Below are positions 7,229 through 15,390 of a stretch of DNA of 47,491 nt, piece after piece. The notes under the pieces are model-generated. The model saw nothing but the letters and a program-made list of their open reading frames with translations. It was not told where the DNA came from and made no database searches. The position numbers and the translations under genes are program-made. Position 1 is the stretch's first letter. Every line of letters begins with the position of its first letter. This DNA is from Bacteroides sp. CAG:1076 (GTDB taxonomy: Bacteria > Bacteroidota > Bacteroidia > Bacteroidales > Bacteroidaceae), in contig HF993165.1 of assembly GCA_000436795.1 (NCBI GenBank), positions 1 to 47,491 on the forward strand. The letters are read 5' to 3'.

Positions 7229-9862
7229 TTAAAATACGGTACGAATCATAAAACGAATACCCCATTTATTAGCCGTCGGGAGATTATTATAATTCAAACG
7301 ACGTACATACTCAATATGCAAAAGCTTAAAGATATTATGTATTCCTGCCGAAATTTCTACGTACGGTTTTTTAGGATCCATAACATTACTAGAATAATTA
7401 TATCGACCTGTTTCATCATAATGTCCAGGGAACATCATCAGAACATCATCGTTCTTATTACATTCCAGGAATGGATTGTTTTTATCTGTCAGGGTTCCCC
7501 ACAAACATTTTACGCCGATAAATTCACGCCATTTCAATTTTTTAAGCAAAGGAATACGATTGAACAACTTACCCTGCATATTCCAGGAAACATCCAAAGA
7601 AGCATAACGGTCATTCAGGAACTCCATGTTATTTATCAAATTGAATGTCTCATCTTCAATGATATAAGAAAGATTGGCAGCAGGCATAATCAACAATGGG
7701 AAAGGTACTTTATTCCATTGAATCCCCCCTTTTAAACGAGCATCAACGTTTCCCCATGAGCTAAACCAGAAGCGTTTATAAACACTTGCTTCTGTCACAT
7801 TATAGGTATAGTCACCTCCCAATACTCCCTTCAAAGCCAAAGTATGCTGCAGCGTAAACACCGGAGCATCCAAATTAATAGGTAAACGCCGCTGCTTAGT
7901 ATTTACAAAAGTTTCCCCCGGCGCGTAGCGGAAAGCCAGAGATGCTTCAGCTACTGTAATGTCATGCGTATTAAATGGAGAACGCACCCATTTCTGTCCC
8001 TGAAGCTGCTGATCGGCTATCTGAGCCTGCAAAGCACTTTCACCAGCCATCGTACGATAAAACAATTCACCACAAGGCTCATAATTGGCGTAACGTACCA
8101 TCGCTGTTGTCTTAAAGCCAAACTCACGTTCACGCTCATATTTAATAGTAGCCTTACGCTCATAATTATACTGGTCTACTGTACAAACCTTCAACGATGT
8201 AAACACATTATCCTTATCTGTATTGATAAACTTATCAGAAGGTAACATGTTATCATACTGATAGGTAAAAGTTACTGAGTGCTTAGGAAACTCACGTGGC
8301 AAATATCCTTTTTTATCGAATGAATATTCCACTTCACCCATATATTTTGATTTCTGATCTTTGAAACCATAAGCATAATATCCTTTCAGGAACAAATGCG
8401 GATTCAAATTTGCTGTAGTCTGAGCCGAAGCACGCAAGCGAAGACCATCAATATAGTTTGAAGTAATCATGGTATTAATCGGTCCGATATCCACCTTACT
8501 ATCAGGCGTACTGGTTTCCACAAAGTTCTCAATAAAGGCTTTCAAGACAAACATGATATATTTAAAGCCTTTTATCTTTGTCAAATCATCGACAAAACTT
8601 CCCATTCGGCTCTCTGACTTCGTCAAGTCTTCCTGCCTGTACTGACTCCAATACTGATCATCACGCATCATCGCATTGACGTCTTTAATTTCATCACCCT
8701 TCTTTTTAAATAATTTATCGGGCAAAGGATCAAAAGCGAAATCAAAATAACGAGTCGTACGACGTACCAGATAAGATCCCAATACTTTTTTCAAATAAGA
8801 AAGTTCGCACAACATATCATCTTCCAGTAAAGTCCATTCACCGGTAGGCAATTCACCAAACTTTTGGTCAATAATCATGTTATCGACAAAGTTGATATCA
8901 GTTTTCTTAGGCAAATTCAACTTACACTCCTTTACACGATAAGTTGAGTCTGCCAATATATACAGATGTCCTGTAAACCCAAAATCTTGAGAGTTATTAG
9001 GAACAAAAGACAAATGGAAACATTTATCACGTTCTACATATACCGTATCCATGATATAAAATTTATAAAACCGGATACCGGCATCCGAAACGGGGCTATC
9101 GAACGGGTACTGTAAGAAACGGAAACGATCTTCATAAATATCAATATCCTGAAAAACATCCTTCAATACAGTTGTCAACATATCTCCTGTATTAAAAAGC
9201 TCATTGACTCCTGTAGAATTTATTCCCTGAATAATAGTCTTTTCCGAATGCGGGTCTTTTCTATATATTTTTTCAGATACAGTTTCGTCAACAGAAAGCG
9301 GCAATATGTTCTTTCCTGTCACGTCACACGGTTCCACCTGATCACGGAAAAAAGGATATTTTTTAAACAGCCATGACTCTCGCAATGAATCAGTGGTAAT
9401 ATTATTCATTGCAAAAGTAATCTTCTGATATTTATTGTAATGATAGTAGTCCTTTTGCTCGAGATTTGTTTTTTCTTTTGAAGCAATAACCTTCTTCATC
9501 AGTTCTACAGCCGGATTATTCTTGCGTGAGTACTTTTCACGCTTAGGCTTTACTACAACTTCATCAAGGACCAAGTCGGCTTTCATGCTAATATTCAATT
9601 CGGAAGTCTTTGAAGAAACTGTTACTACCTGTGTAGCATATCCGACCATTGAGAATGTCAATTTTGTCCATCCTGGATGATAAGCAATAGAATAATTTCC
9701 ATCAACATCTGTGATTGTACCTACACCTTTTCCATCATAATAAACATTTAAATAAGGAATTGGATCTCCCGTATCGGAATCAATAACAACTCCATGAATC
9801 TGAGCACACAGACCTACAGCCCAAACGCACAATGTCATTATAAGGAGTAATCGTTTTACCAT
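7229..9862 (-). CDS. DUF5686 outer-membrane protein with CarboxypepD-like domain
   Basis: An 877-residue predicted outer-membrane protein. Residues 1-20 are a signal peptide ending in GLCAQ. Residues 21-105 form a carboxypeptidase-regulatory-like beta domain (HGVVIDSDTGDPIPYLNVYY, then DVDGNYSI and VGYATQVVTV), as at the front of many Bacteroidetes outer-membrane proteins. The rest is rich in alternating beta strands and aromatics and ends in RFMIRTVF, with the terminal Phe expected of a beta barrel. There is no TonB plug domain, so it is not a SusC-like transporter. Function unknown. It is upstream of the sigma-54 activator by 66 nt. Confidence 0.87.
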   Translation of the reverse strand: MVKRLLLIMTLCVWAVGLCAQIHGVVIDSDTGDPIPYLNVYYDGKGVGTITDVDGNYSIAYHPGWTKLTFSMVGYATQVVTVSSKTSELNISMKADLVLDEVVVKPKREKYSRKNNPAVELMKKVIASKEKTNLEQKDYYHYNKYQKITFAMNNITTDSLRESWLFKKYPFFRDQVEPCDVTGKNILPLSVDETVSEKIYRKDPHSEKTIIQGINSTGVNELFNTGDMLTTVLKDVFQDIDIYEDRFRFLQYPFDSPVSDAGIRFYKFYIMDTVYVERDKCFHLSFVPNNSQDFGFTGHLYILADSTYRVKECKLNLPKKTDINFVDNMIIDQKFGELPTGEWTLLEDDMLCELSYLKKVLGSYLVRRTTRYFDFAFDPLPDKLFKKKGDEIKDVNAMMRDDQYWSQYRQEDLTKSESRMGSFVDDLTKIKGFKYIMFVLKAFIENFVETSTPDSKVDIGPINTMITSNYIDGLRLRASAQTTANLNPHLFLKGYYAYGFKDQKSKYMGEVEYSFDKKGYLPREFPKHSVTFTYQYDNMLPSDKFINTDKDNVFTSLKVCTVDQYNYERKATIKYEREREFGFKTTAMVRYANYEPCGELFYRTMAGESALQAQIADQQLQGQKWVRSPFNTHDITVAEASLAFRYAPGETFVNTKQRRLPINLDAPVFTLQHTLALKGVLGGDYTYNVTEASVYKRFWFSSWGNVDARLKGGIQWNKVPFPLLIMPAANLSYIIEDETFNLINNMEFLNDRYASLDVSWNMQGKLFNRIPLLKKLKWREFIGVKCLWGTLTDKNNPFLECNKNDDVLMMFPGHYDETGRYNYSSNVMDPKKPYVEISAGIHNIFKLLHIEYVRRLNYNNLPTANKWGIRFMIRTVF

Positions 9863-9905
9863 AAAAATCTTAATACGCTTTTTCTATATTCATACAAAAC
9901 AGAGG

Positions 9906-9937
9906 CGAAATTACTGCTCTTTATTGTTTTAGGCAAA
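9906..9937 (-). promoter_or_regulatory. Probable promoter of DUF5686 gene
   Basis: On the minus strand TTTG (9934-9937) is followed after 20 nt by TAATTTCG (9906-9913), one mismatch from TAnnTTTG. It lies 44-75 nt before the ATG. Confidence 0.5.
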
Positions 9938-10033
9938 TCGAATAGACATAAAAACGACAAATAGACCGTCTTTTATGCAGTATTAACTATAATTAATTTA
10001 GATTTTTAGGAAAGTCAATTCAGATAAAAAGCG

Positions 10034-10041
10034 TAATTTTG
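10034..10041 (+). promoter_or_regulatory. -7 element before the inositol-lipid operon
   Basis: TAATTTTG matches TAnnTTTG and lies 48 nt before the ATG of the PgpA-like gene. The -33 region is not well conserved. Confidence 0.5.
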
Positions 10042-10089
10042 TAAACTCAAATTTAAAATAGAATCGTATAATTATCAAAATTAGCAAAC

Positions 10090-10569
10090 ATGTCTAAAAT
10101 GCCATTATTCCATAATCTGATAGCAAGCGGCTTCGGTTCTGGATATAGTCCTATAGCACCAGGTACAGCAGGTGCACTACTTGCTACACTTATCTGGTGG
10201 GGATATGCATCTTTATTTAATGATTATTACATAACATTACAATGCACTCTTTTATTAGTTTGCATATTTACCTTTTTAGGAATCTGGTCATCGGGAGTTT
10301 CCGAAAAATACTGGGGAAAAGATCCGTCCCGTGTAGTAATAGATGAGATGGTGGGAACATGGATTGCCTTACTTGCTGTACCAGACGGCAACTATATAGG
10401 ATATATGTTTGCAGCATTCTTATTATTTCGTTTTTTCGATATAGTTAAGCCTTTAGGCATCAAGCAAGCAGAGAAACTTCCTTCTGGATATGGTATCATG
10501 GCGGATGATATCCTTTCTGGGATATATGGAGGAATAGTAATTCTTATATACCGATTTTTGTGCGCGTGA
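10090..10569 (+). CDS. PgpA-type lipid phosphatase, probable PI-phosphate phosphatase
   Basis: A 159-residue membrane protein of the phosphatidylglycerophosphatase A family. The N-terminal signature ASGFGSGYSPIAPGTAGAL (about 12-30) is the family hallmark, and VIDEMVGTWIAL carries the acidic metal-binding residues. Three or four hydrophobic helices follow. In ordinary bacteria PgpA makes phosphatidylglycerol. Here it heads an operon with a CDP-alcohol phosphotransferase and an Aur1-like enzyme opposite inositol-phosphate synthase, matching what I recall of the Bacteroides inositol-lipid locus, where such a protein dephosphorylates phosphatidylinositol phosphate. That substrate is from literature context, not from the sequence. 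Confidence 0.88.
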   Translation: MSKMPLFHNLIASGFGSGYSPIAPGTAGALLATLIWWGYASLFNDYYITLQCTLLLVCIFTFLGIWSSGVSEKYWGKDPSRVVIDEMVGTWIALLAVPDGNYIGYMFAAFLLFRFFDIVKPLGIKQAEKLPSGYGIMADDILSGIYGGIVILIYRFLCA

Positions 10570-10596
10570 AAAATATACTCATATCTCTCTGCAAAA

Positions 10597-10604
10597 AAGG
10601 AGGG
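10597..10604 (+). promoter_or_regulatory. Strong Shine-Dalgarno site deciding the GtrA start
   Basis: An AAGGAGGG block has its GGAGG core at 10599-10603, 7 nt before the ATG at 10611. Such a site is rare in this window and favours 10611 over two upstream in-frame GTG codons (10560 and 10566). Confidence 0.6.
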
Positions 10605-10610
10605 CTGTTT

Positions 10611-11084
10611 ATGTTCATCCGGGCTCAGCTTTCTGCACAAATTGCTACATTTGTCGACTTCCTGATCAGCATCTTATTAAATCAATGTGCACATATATAT
10701 TATGTATATGCTACTTTGATTGGTTCTATCAGCGGAGGTCTGACAAATTGTGCCATTAATTACAAATGGACTTTTCAGACTGAAGATTGTAGTCCCATAC
10801 CTGTCTTGATAAAATATATCCTGGTATGGATAGGCAGTATTGGGCTGAACTTATGGGGAACTTATTTGCTGACTGAATTTCTGACATTGCAGAATAGTTT
10901 CATTTCAGTAAGCCAATCCACCGCATTTATCGTCGCTAAAATAAGCGTATCAATAATAGTTGCTATTTTATGGAATTATAATTTACATAAAACATTTGTT
11001 TTTAAAGACGCACATATTAATGAAAAATTAAAAAATAAAATAAAACAAATCACACACCAACATGGAAATAAAAAAACAAGCTAA
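10611..11084 (+). CDS. GtrA-family small membrane protein
   Basis: A 157-residue protein with four hydrophobic helices and the pattern [10 protein letters not shown]...[14 protein letters not shown] typical of GtrA/DPMS3-like proteins, which are thought to help move polyprenyl-linked sugars or support glycosyltransferases in the membrane. I place the start at ATG 10611 because of a strong Shine-Dalgarno site; the GTG at 10566 overlaps the upstream stop as GTGA and is an alternative. The 3' end overlaps the CDP-alcohol phosphotransferase start by 23 nt. Its presence inside the inositol-lipid operon suggests lipid translocation or glycosylation of inositol lipids, which is inference. Confidence 0.82.
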   Translation: MFIRAQLSAQIATFVDFLISILLNQCAHIYYVYATLIGSISGGLTNCAINYKWTFQTEDCSPIPVLIKYILVWIGSIGLNLWGTYLLTEFLTLQNSFISVSQSTAFIVAKISVSIIVAILWNYNLHKTFVFKDAHINEKLKNKIKQITHQHGNKKTS

Positions 11085-11745
11085 GAAATTGCGCGATTCA
11101 CTCCAGCAATTAATTTACAAAATTATCAATCCTTTGGTTCATGGAATGATTAAAATTGGGATTACTCCCAATATCGTAACAACAATCGGATTTTTAGGAA
11201 ACCTGGCAGGAGCTTGTCTTCTGATTTATGCAGGTATAAATCAAGAAGCCGACTATTACAAGTTAATAGGATGGGCAGGAGGAGTCATCTTATGTTCATC
11301 CTTATTCGACATGATGGACGGCCAGGTTGCTCGTATTGGAGGAATGGCTTCAACATTCGGAGCCATGTATGATTCCGTGCTCGACCGTTACAGTGAGTTA
11401 GTTACTTTAGGTGGTATCTGCTTTTGTCTAATCGGACATGATTATCCTATAGGAGCTATTATCACCTTTGCAGCCCTTATTGGTTCATTGATGGTAAGTT
11501 ACGTGCGCGCTCGTGCTGAGGGACTTGGACTGGAATGTAAAATAGGATTTATGCAACGTCCAGAACGTGTCGTTTTAACAAGCTTAGGTCTGCTGGTATG
11601 TGGTATCGTGGCAACACAAAGTACTCATTTATCTTTCGACCCAATGCTTATTCTAATTATACCAATGGGCTTCATTGCTATATTTGCCAACATTACAGCT
11701 TTCGCACGTATTGAATACAGTCGCAGACAACTCATCAAAAAATAA
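11062..11745 (+). CDS. CDP-alcohol phosphotransferase, probable PI-phosphate synthase
   Basis: A 227-residue integral membrane enzyme. The complete catalytic signature D-xx-DG-xx-AR-x8-G-xxx-D-xxx-D is visible, from [13 protein letters not shown] to GAMYDSVLD (about 74-98). It would join inositol phosphate to CDP-diacylglycerol, giving phosphatidylinositol phosphate and CMP. The gene overlaps gtrA by 23 nt and is followed after 12 nt by the Aur1-like gene. A role as phosphatidylglycerophosphate synthase is the alternative, but the context with inositol-phosphate synthase favours inositol. The N-terminal 20 residues are basic and amphipathic. Confidence 0.88.
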   Translation: MEIKKQAKKLRDSLQQLIYKIINPLVHGMIKIGITPNIVTTIGFLGNLAGACLLIYAGINQEADYYKLIGWAGGVILCSSLFDMMDGQVARIGGMASTFGAMYDSVLDRYSELVTLGGICFCLIGHDYPIGAIITFAALIGSLMVSYVRARAEGLGLECKIGFMQRPERVVLTSLGLLVCGIVATQSTHLSFDPMLILIIPMGFIAIFANITAFARIEYSRRQLIKK

Positions 11746-11757
11746 CATTATTCATAT

Positions 11758-12693
11758 ATGAAAATAATGACTGACAAGCCTTCTACAAGGGAAATAGTGA
11801 TATTAGCCGTTTCTCTTATAGCATGGATAAGTGTAACTGCAGCCTTCATTGGCATTCGCCCCGAGCACATAGGACTGGGGTGCTTTATTGCAGTATTATT
11901 CTTAATTAGCCGAGCTACGCGGAAGCTGGTTGTAGCTCTTCTCCCTTTTGCGATATTTGGAATCTCTTACGACTGGATGAGAATTGTACCTAATTACGAA
12001 GTCAATCCAATTGACGTACGAGGATTATACGAAACAGAGAAAAGCATTTTTGGTATTGCCACAGCCGAAGGAATTCTTACTCCCAACGAGTTCTTCCATA
12101 TCCACCACTGTCAAGTAATGGATTTTATGGCAGGAATTTTCTATCTTTGTTGGGTTCCTGTACCCATTTTATTTGGTTTAGGACTCTATTTTAATCGACA
12201 GCGCAAAACATATCTGCACTTTGCACTTGTATTTCTGTTTGTCAATTTAATAGGATTCACAGGATACTACATACATCCTGCCGCTCCACCTTGGTACGTT
12301 ATGAATTATGGTTTTGAACCGATTTTAAATACTCCAGGTGATGTTGCCGGTTTAGGGCGATTTGATGCAATGACGGGCCTTACAGTCTTCCAAGGGTTAT
12401 ATGGGAGAAATGCTAATGTTTTTGCAGCCGTACCATCGCTACATTCGGCATATATGGTTGTAGCATTATTTTATTCTTTCCGGGCACGATGCAGTAACTG
12501 GCTACGAGCTTTATTTGCGTTTATCATGATAGGTATCTGGTTCACAGCTGTATATTCCGGGCACCATTATATAATCGACGTAACACTCGGTATCTTATGT
12601 GCCTTATTAGGTATATGTTGTTTCGAATATATTTTAATGCGCATACCCAATTTCCGCAATTTTGTACAACGCTATACAAAATACATTGAATAA
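11758..12693 (+). CDS. Aur1-like PAP2 protein, probable inositol phosphorylceramide synthase
   Basis: A 311-residue polytopic membrane protein of the PAP2 superfamily, Aur1-like branch. Motif C2 is visible as PSLHSAYM (about 227-234) and C3 as SGHHYIIDV (about 269-277), whose His and Asp make up the catalytic set. The conserved YIHPAAPPWY (about 178-187) is also Aur1-like. It would move phosphoinositol from phosphatidylinositol to ceramide, giving inositol phosphorylceramide, a sphingolipid known from Bacteroides. ATG 11767 (MTDKPS) is an alternative start. It is the last gene of the plus-strand operon and faces the inositol-phosphate synthase gene. Confidence 0.85.
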   Translation: MKIMTDKPSTREIVILAVSLIAWISVTAAFIGIRPEHIGLGCFIAVLFLISRATRKLVVALLPFAIFGISYDWMRIVPNYEVNPIDVRGLYETEKSIFGIATAEGILTPNEFFHIHHCQVMDFMAGIFYLCWVPVPILFGLGLYFNRQRKTYLHFALVFLFVNLIGFTGYYIHPAAPPWYVMNYGFEPILNTPGDVAGLGRFDAMTGLTVFQGLYGRNANVFAAVPSLHSAYMVVALFYSFRARCSNWLRALFAFIMIGIWFTAVYSGHHYIIDVTLGILCALLGICCFEYILMRIPNFRNFVQRYTKYIE

Positions 12694-12766
12694 AAATAAA
12701 AGTATTTCAAGATAAAGTTTTTAAAACTTTAAACATCTACTGATTCTTATTAAGGAAGTTCCCCTA

Positions 12767-12797
12767 TTCCTAACCTCAATATAGAGGAATTTTTTAT
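12767..12797 (+). terminator. Possible terminator after Aur1-like gene
   Basis: ATTCC/GGAAT outer arms and a CCTC (12774-12777)/GAGG (12784-12787) inner pairing precede a run of six T residues. Just upstream, 12714-12730 is an AT-only palindrome with eight-base arms. Stability is modest and the stronger hairpin at 12811-12855 may do the work. Confidence 0.4.
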
Positions 12798-12810
12798 TAT
12801 CTAATCTAAT

Positions 12811-12855
12811 AAAAAAGAGGCCGTTCCTTTTTGTTGGAACAGCCTCTTTCCTTAT
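12811..12855. terminator. Bidirectional terminator between Aur1-like and MIPS genes
   Basis: AAGAGGCCGTTCC (12815-12827) pairs with GGAACAGCCTCTT (12837-12849) with one central mismatch. A-rich sequence on the left and T-rich on the right let it end transcription from both converging genes. Confidence 0.85.
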
Positions 12856-12884
12856 TTCATGAAAAATTTTCTACTATAAGTCAA

Positions 12885-14192
12885 TCAATCGATTTCTTCA
12901 TCTGCCTCATAACCACCCATCTCACGAAGCGCATTCTTCAACATTACATACTGCTGGAACAAGTGATTAACAGGAACTTCATTCTTTGTATAATCGTGCA
13001 TCGGGCTCTTTAAGAAGAAACTCAAGAAACGCTGGATACCATAACGTCCGGCACGTGCAGCCAAATCGCTCAACAATACTAAGTCAAGACATAATGGTGC
13101 TGCCAAAATAGAATCACGACACAAGAAATTAATTTTAATCTGCATTGGATAACCCATCCAACCAAAGATATCAATATTATCCCACCCTTCCTTATTATCA
13201 TTACGAGGAGGATAATAGTTAATACGTACCTTATGATAATAATCGGTATACAAGTCTGGTTGTTTTTCAGGGACAAGAATAGATTCCAATGTAGACAATT
13301 TGCTGACTTCTTTTGTATGGAAGTTTGCAGGTTCATCCAAAACCAGTCCGTCACGGTTACCCAAGATATTGGTTGAGAACCATCCAGACAAACCTAAACA
13401 ACGAGTACCGATAATCGGAGCAAATCCAGATTTAACCAATGTTTGTCCTGTCTTGAAGTCCTTTCCGGCAATAGGCATCTTAGTTTTTTCAGCCATTTCC
13501 CACATAGCAGGAATATCAACTGTAGTATTCGGAGCACCCATAATAAAAGGAGCACCTTCAGACAAAGCTGCATATGCATAACACATAGAAGGAGCAACAT
13601 GTTCACGATCGTCATTTTTCATAGCCTGCTCCAACGCAGCCAATGTTCCATGTACTTCTTCACATACAGGTACATAAATTTCAGTAGAAGCAGCCCACAA
13701 TACTACAATACGGCTACAGCCATTCTTTTCCTTAAAGTTACGGATATCTTTACGCAACTCTTCTACCATATCCCAACGTGTTGCACAATCCTTTACGTTG
13801 TTTCCATCCAGACGTTTTGCATAGTTATGGTCGAACGCAGCCTTCATTGGAACAATCTTTTCCAATTCATCTTTTACAGGATTGATATCCTTTTCTTTTA
13901 AGACTTCACAGTTCATTGCAGACTCATAAGCATTTGCCGGATATACATCCCATGCACCAAACACGATATCATTTAAGTTTGCGATTGGTACAATCTCATT
14001 ATAATGAAGATATTTCTTGTTGGCTCCACGTCCGACACGGATTTTATCGTATTGAGTCATTGAACCGACAGGCTTTGCCAATCCTTTACGAACCATCAAG
14101 ACACCTGTCATAAATGTTGTTGCTACTGCTCCCAAACCTACACACAGCACACCGAGTTTTCCGGTAGCCGGTTGTACATTCATTTTTTCCAT
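12885..14192 (-). CDS. ino1: myo-Inositol-phosphate synthase
   Basis: A 435-residue NAD-dependent enzyme that converts glucose-6-phosphate to inositol-1-phosphate (also numbered 3-phosphate). The Rossmann motif GVLCVGLGAVATTFM lies at about 14-28. ALSEGAPFIMGAPNT and NYYPPRNDNKEGWDNIDIFG, followed by MQIKINFLCRDSILAAPLCLDL, are the conserved catalytic stretches of the family. The protein is closer in size to short prokaryotic forms than to the roughly 510-530 residues of eukaryotic ones. ATG 14183 (MNVQPATGKLG) is a possible later start. It converges on the inositol-lipid operon and supplies its head group. Confidence 0.95.
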   Translation of the reverse strand: MEKMNVQPATGKLGVLCVGLGAVATTFMTGVLMVRKGLAKPVGSMTQYDKIRVGRGANKKYLHYNEIVPIANLNDIVFGAWDVYPANAYESAMNCEVLKEKDINPVKDELEKIVPMKAAFDHNYAKRLDGNNVKDCATRWDMVEELRKDIRNFKEKNGCSRIVVLWAASTEIYVPVCEEVHGTLAALEQAMKNDDREHVAPSMCYAYAALSEGAPFIMGAPNTTVDIPAMWEMAEKTKMPIAGKDFKTGQTLVKSGFAPIIGTRCLGLSGWFSTNILGNRDGLVLDEPANFHTKEVSKLSTLESILVPEKQPDLYTDYYHKVRINYYPPRNDNKEGWDNIDIFGWMGYPMQIKINFLCRDSILAAPLCLDLVLLSDLAARAGRYGIQRFLSFFLKSPMHDYTKNEVPVNHLFQQYVMLKNALREMGGYEADEEID

Positions 14193-14401
14193 TTCTAATT
14201 TGTTTTTCTAGTTTGTCAAATAACAAAGTAATATTACGTGCTGTAAAGTTATACTTTTGTTTTAAACAATAAGCAAAAACTACCTCTTTTTTATGCTGCA
14301 CTTGGAGAAATTGAACAATATTTCGTATAAAATGACAATAAAATAAAGGTTCCTGACAGATAAAAAAAGGAATATGGCTCCTTTCTAAAATTAAAAAGCA
14401 C

Positions 14402-14409
14402 TATCTTTG
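14402..14409 (+). promoter_or_regulatory. -7 element of the PfkB kinase gene
   Basis: TATCTTTG is an exact TAnnTTTG match. Its expected start point (about 14416) leaves fewer than 10 nt before the first ATG (14424) and about 25 nt before the second (14442). The -33 element is weak. Confidence 0.6.
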
Positions 14410-14441
14410 CACCCGTTTTTATAATGAAAAAGTTATTAATA

Positions 14442-15338
14442 ATGAATGATATTTGTTGCATCGGGCATATAACATTGGATAAAATCATAACTCCTAAACA
14501 AACAACTTATATGCCGGGAGGTACTTCTTATTATTTCTCCCATGGTATTTATCATCTGAATGATTGGAAAAATTATAAACTTGTCACCTCACTTGCTCCC
14601 AGTGAGTATACAGCTGTTGATGAACTAAGTCAAAAGGGAATAAATGTAGAGGTAATCCCCAGCCGGAAAACAGTGTATTTTGAAAACTCATATGGAGAAA
14701 ATCAAAATAATCGTACTCAGCGGGTATTAGCAAAGGCTGATCCTTTTACCATTGAGAAGTTACAACAAACTGAAGCACGTTTTTTTCATTTGGGTAGTCT
14801 CTTATCAGATGATTTTTCATTAGAAGTTATTAAATTTTTATCGAAAAAAGGGATCTTGTCTGTTGATGCGCAAGGTTATTTACGTGAAGTAAGAGGTGAG
14901 AATGTATATCCCGTAGACTGGAATGAAAAGGAAGAAGCTTTAAAACATATTCATATTCTGAAAGTAAATGAACATGAAGCTAAAGTTCTGACAGGATTAT
15001 CAGATTACCAGGCTGCAGCTCTTCAATTATCCAAATGGGGCGTAAAAGAAGTGTTACTTACATTAGGTAGCGAAGGTTCTCTCATTTATGCAGGAGGACA
15101 TTTCTATCAAATACCAGCTTATCCTCCTAAAGAAGTAGTTGATGCAACTGGGTGTGGAGATACTTACATGTTGGGATACCTTTATATGCGAAATAAAGAT
15201 GCATCATACGAAGAAGCCGGATGCTTTGCTGCTGCTCTGTCTACTATTAAATTAGAGAAATCAGGACCTTTCAGCGGAACTGAAGAAGAAGCTTGGAATA
15301 TCATAAGAAGCAACAGGTTGAAAACGGTTAAGCTGTAA
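14442..15338 (+). CDS. PfkB-family sugar/polyol kinase
   Basis: A 298-residue ribokinase-like kinase. It shows the opening CCIGHITLDKI, the Gly-Gly hinge MPGGTSYYFSHG (about 26-37), the substrate lid region, and the C-terminal PfkB signature DATGCGDTYMLGYL (about 236-249) with catalytic Asp in GCGD. I prefer ATG 14442 because the -7 element at 14402-14409 would leave almost no leader for ATG 14424 and the fold starts naturally at CCIGH. The substrate is unknown. Its position beside inositol-phosphate synthase makes inositol or a related polyol a candidate; sugar or nucleoside kinases are alternatives. Confidence 0.88.
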   Translation: MNDICCIGHITLDKIITPKQTTYMPGGTSYYFSHGIYHLNDWKNYKLVTSLAPSEYTAVDELSQKGINVEVIPSRKTVYFENSYGENQNNRTQRVLAKADPFTIEKLQQTEARFFHLGSLLSDDFSLEVIKFLSKKGILSVDAQGYLREVRGENVYPVDWNEKEEALKHIHILKVNEHEAKVLTGLSDYQAAALQLSKWGVKEVLLTLGSEGSLIYAGGHFYQIPAYPPKEVVDATGCGDTYMLGYLYMRNKDASYEEAGCFAAALSTIKLEKSGPFSGTEEEAWNIIRSNRLKTVKL

Positions 15339-15352
15339 CAGTTAGATTATAA

Positions 15353-15390
15353 AGAAGAAGCCGGAGAAATTCTCCGGCTTCTTCTCTTTT
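15353..15390. terminator. Bidirectional terminator between PfkB and MFS genes
   Basis: A 16-bp perfect stem (15353-15368 with 15370-15385) is followed by T residues on the plus strand and by an A-rich flank that becomes T-rich on the minus strand. It separates two converging genes. Confidence 0.9.

Noticed and set aside
10090..10569. Ordinary phosphatidylglycerophosphatase role
   Set aside because: Not excluded by sequence, but the operon with Aur1-like and CDP-alcohol genes opposite inositol-phosphate synthase makes a phosphatidylinositol-phosphate substrate more likely, so I did not assign the symbol pgpA.
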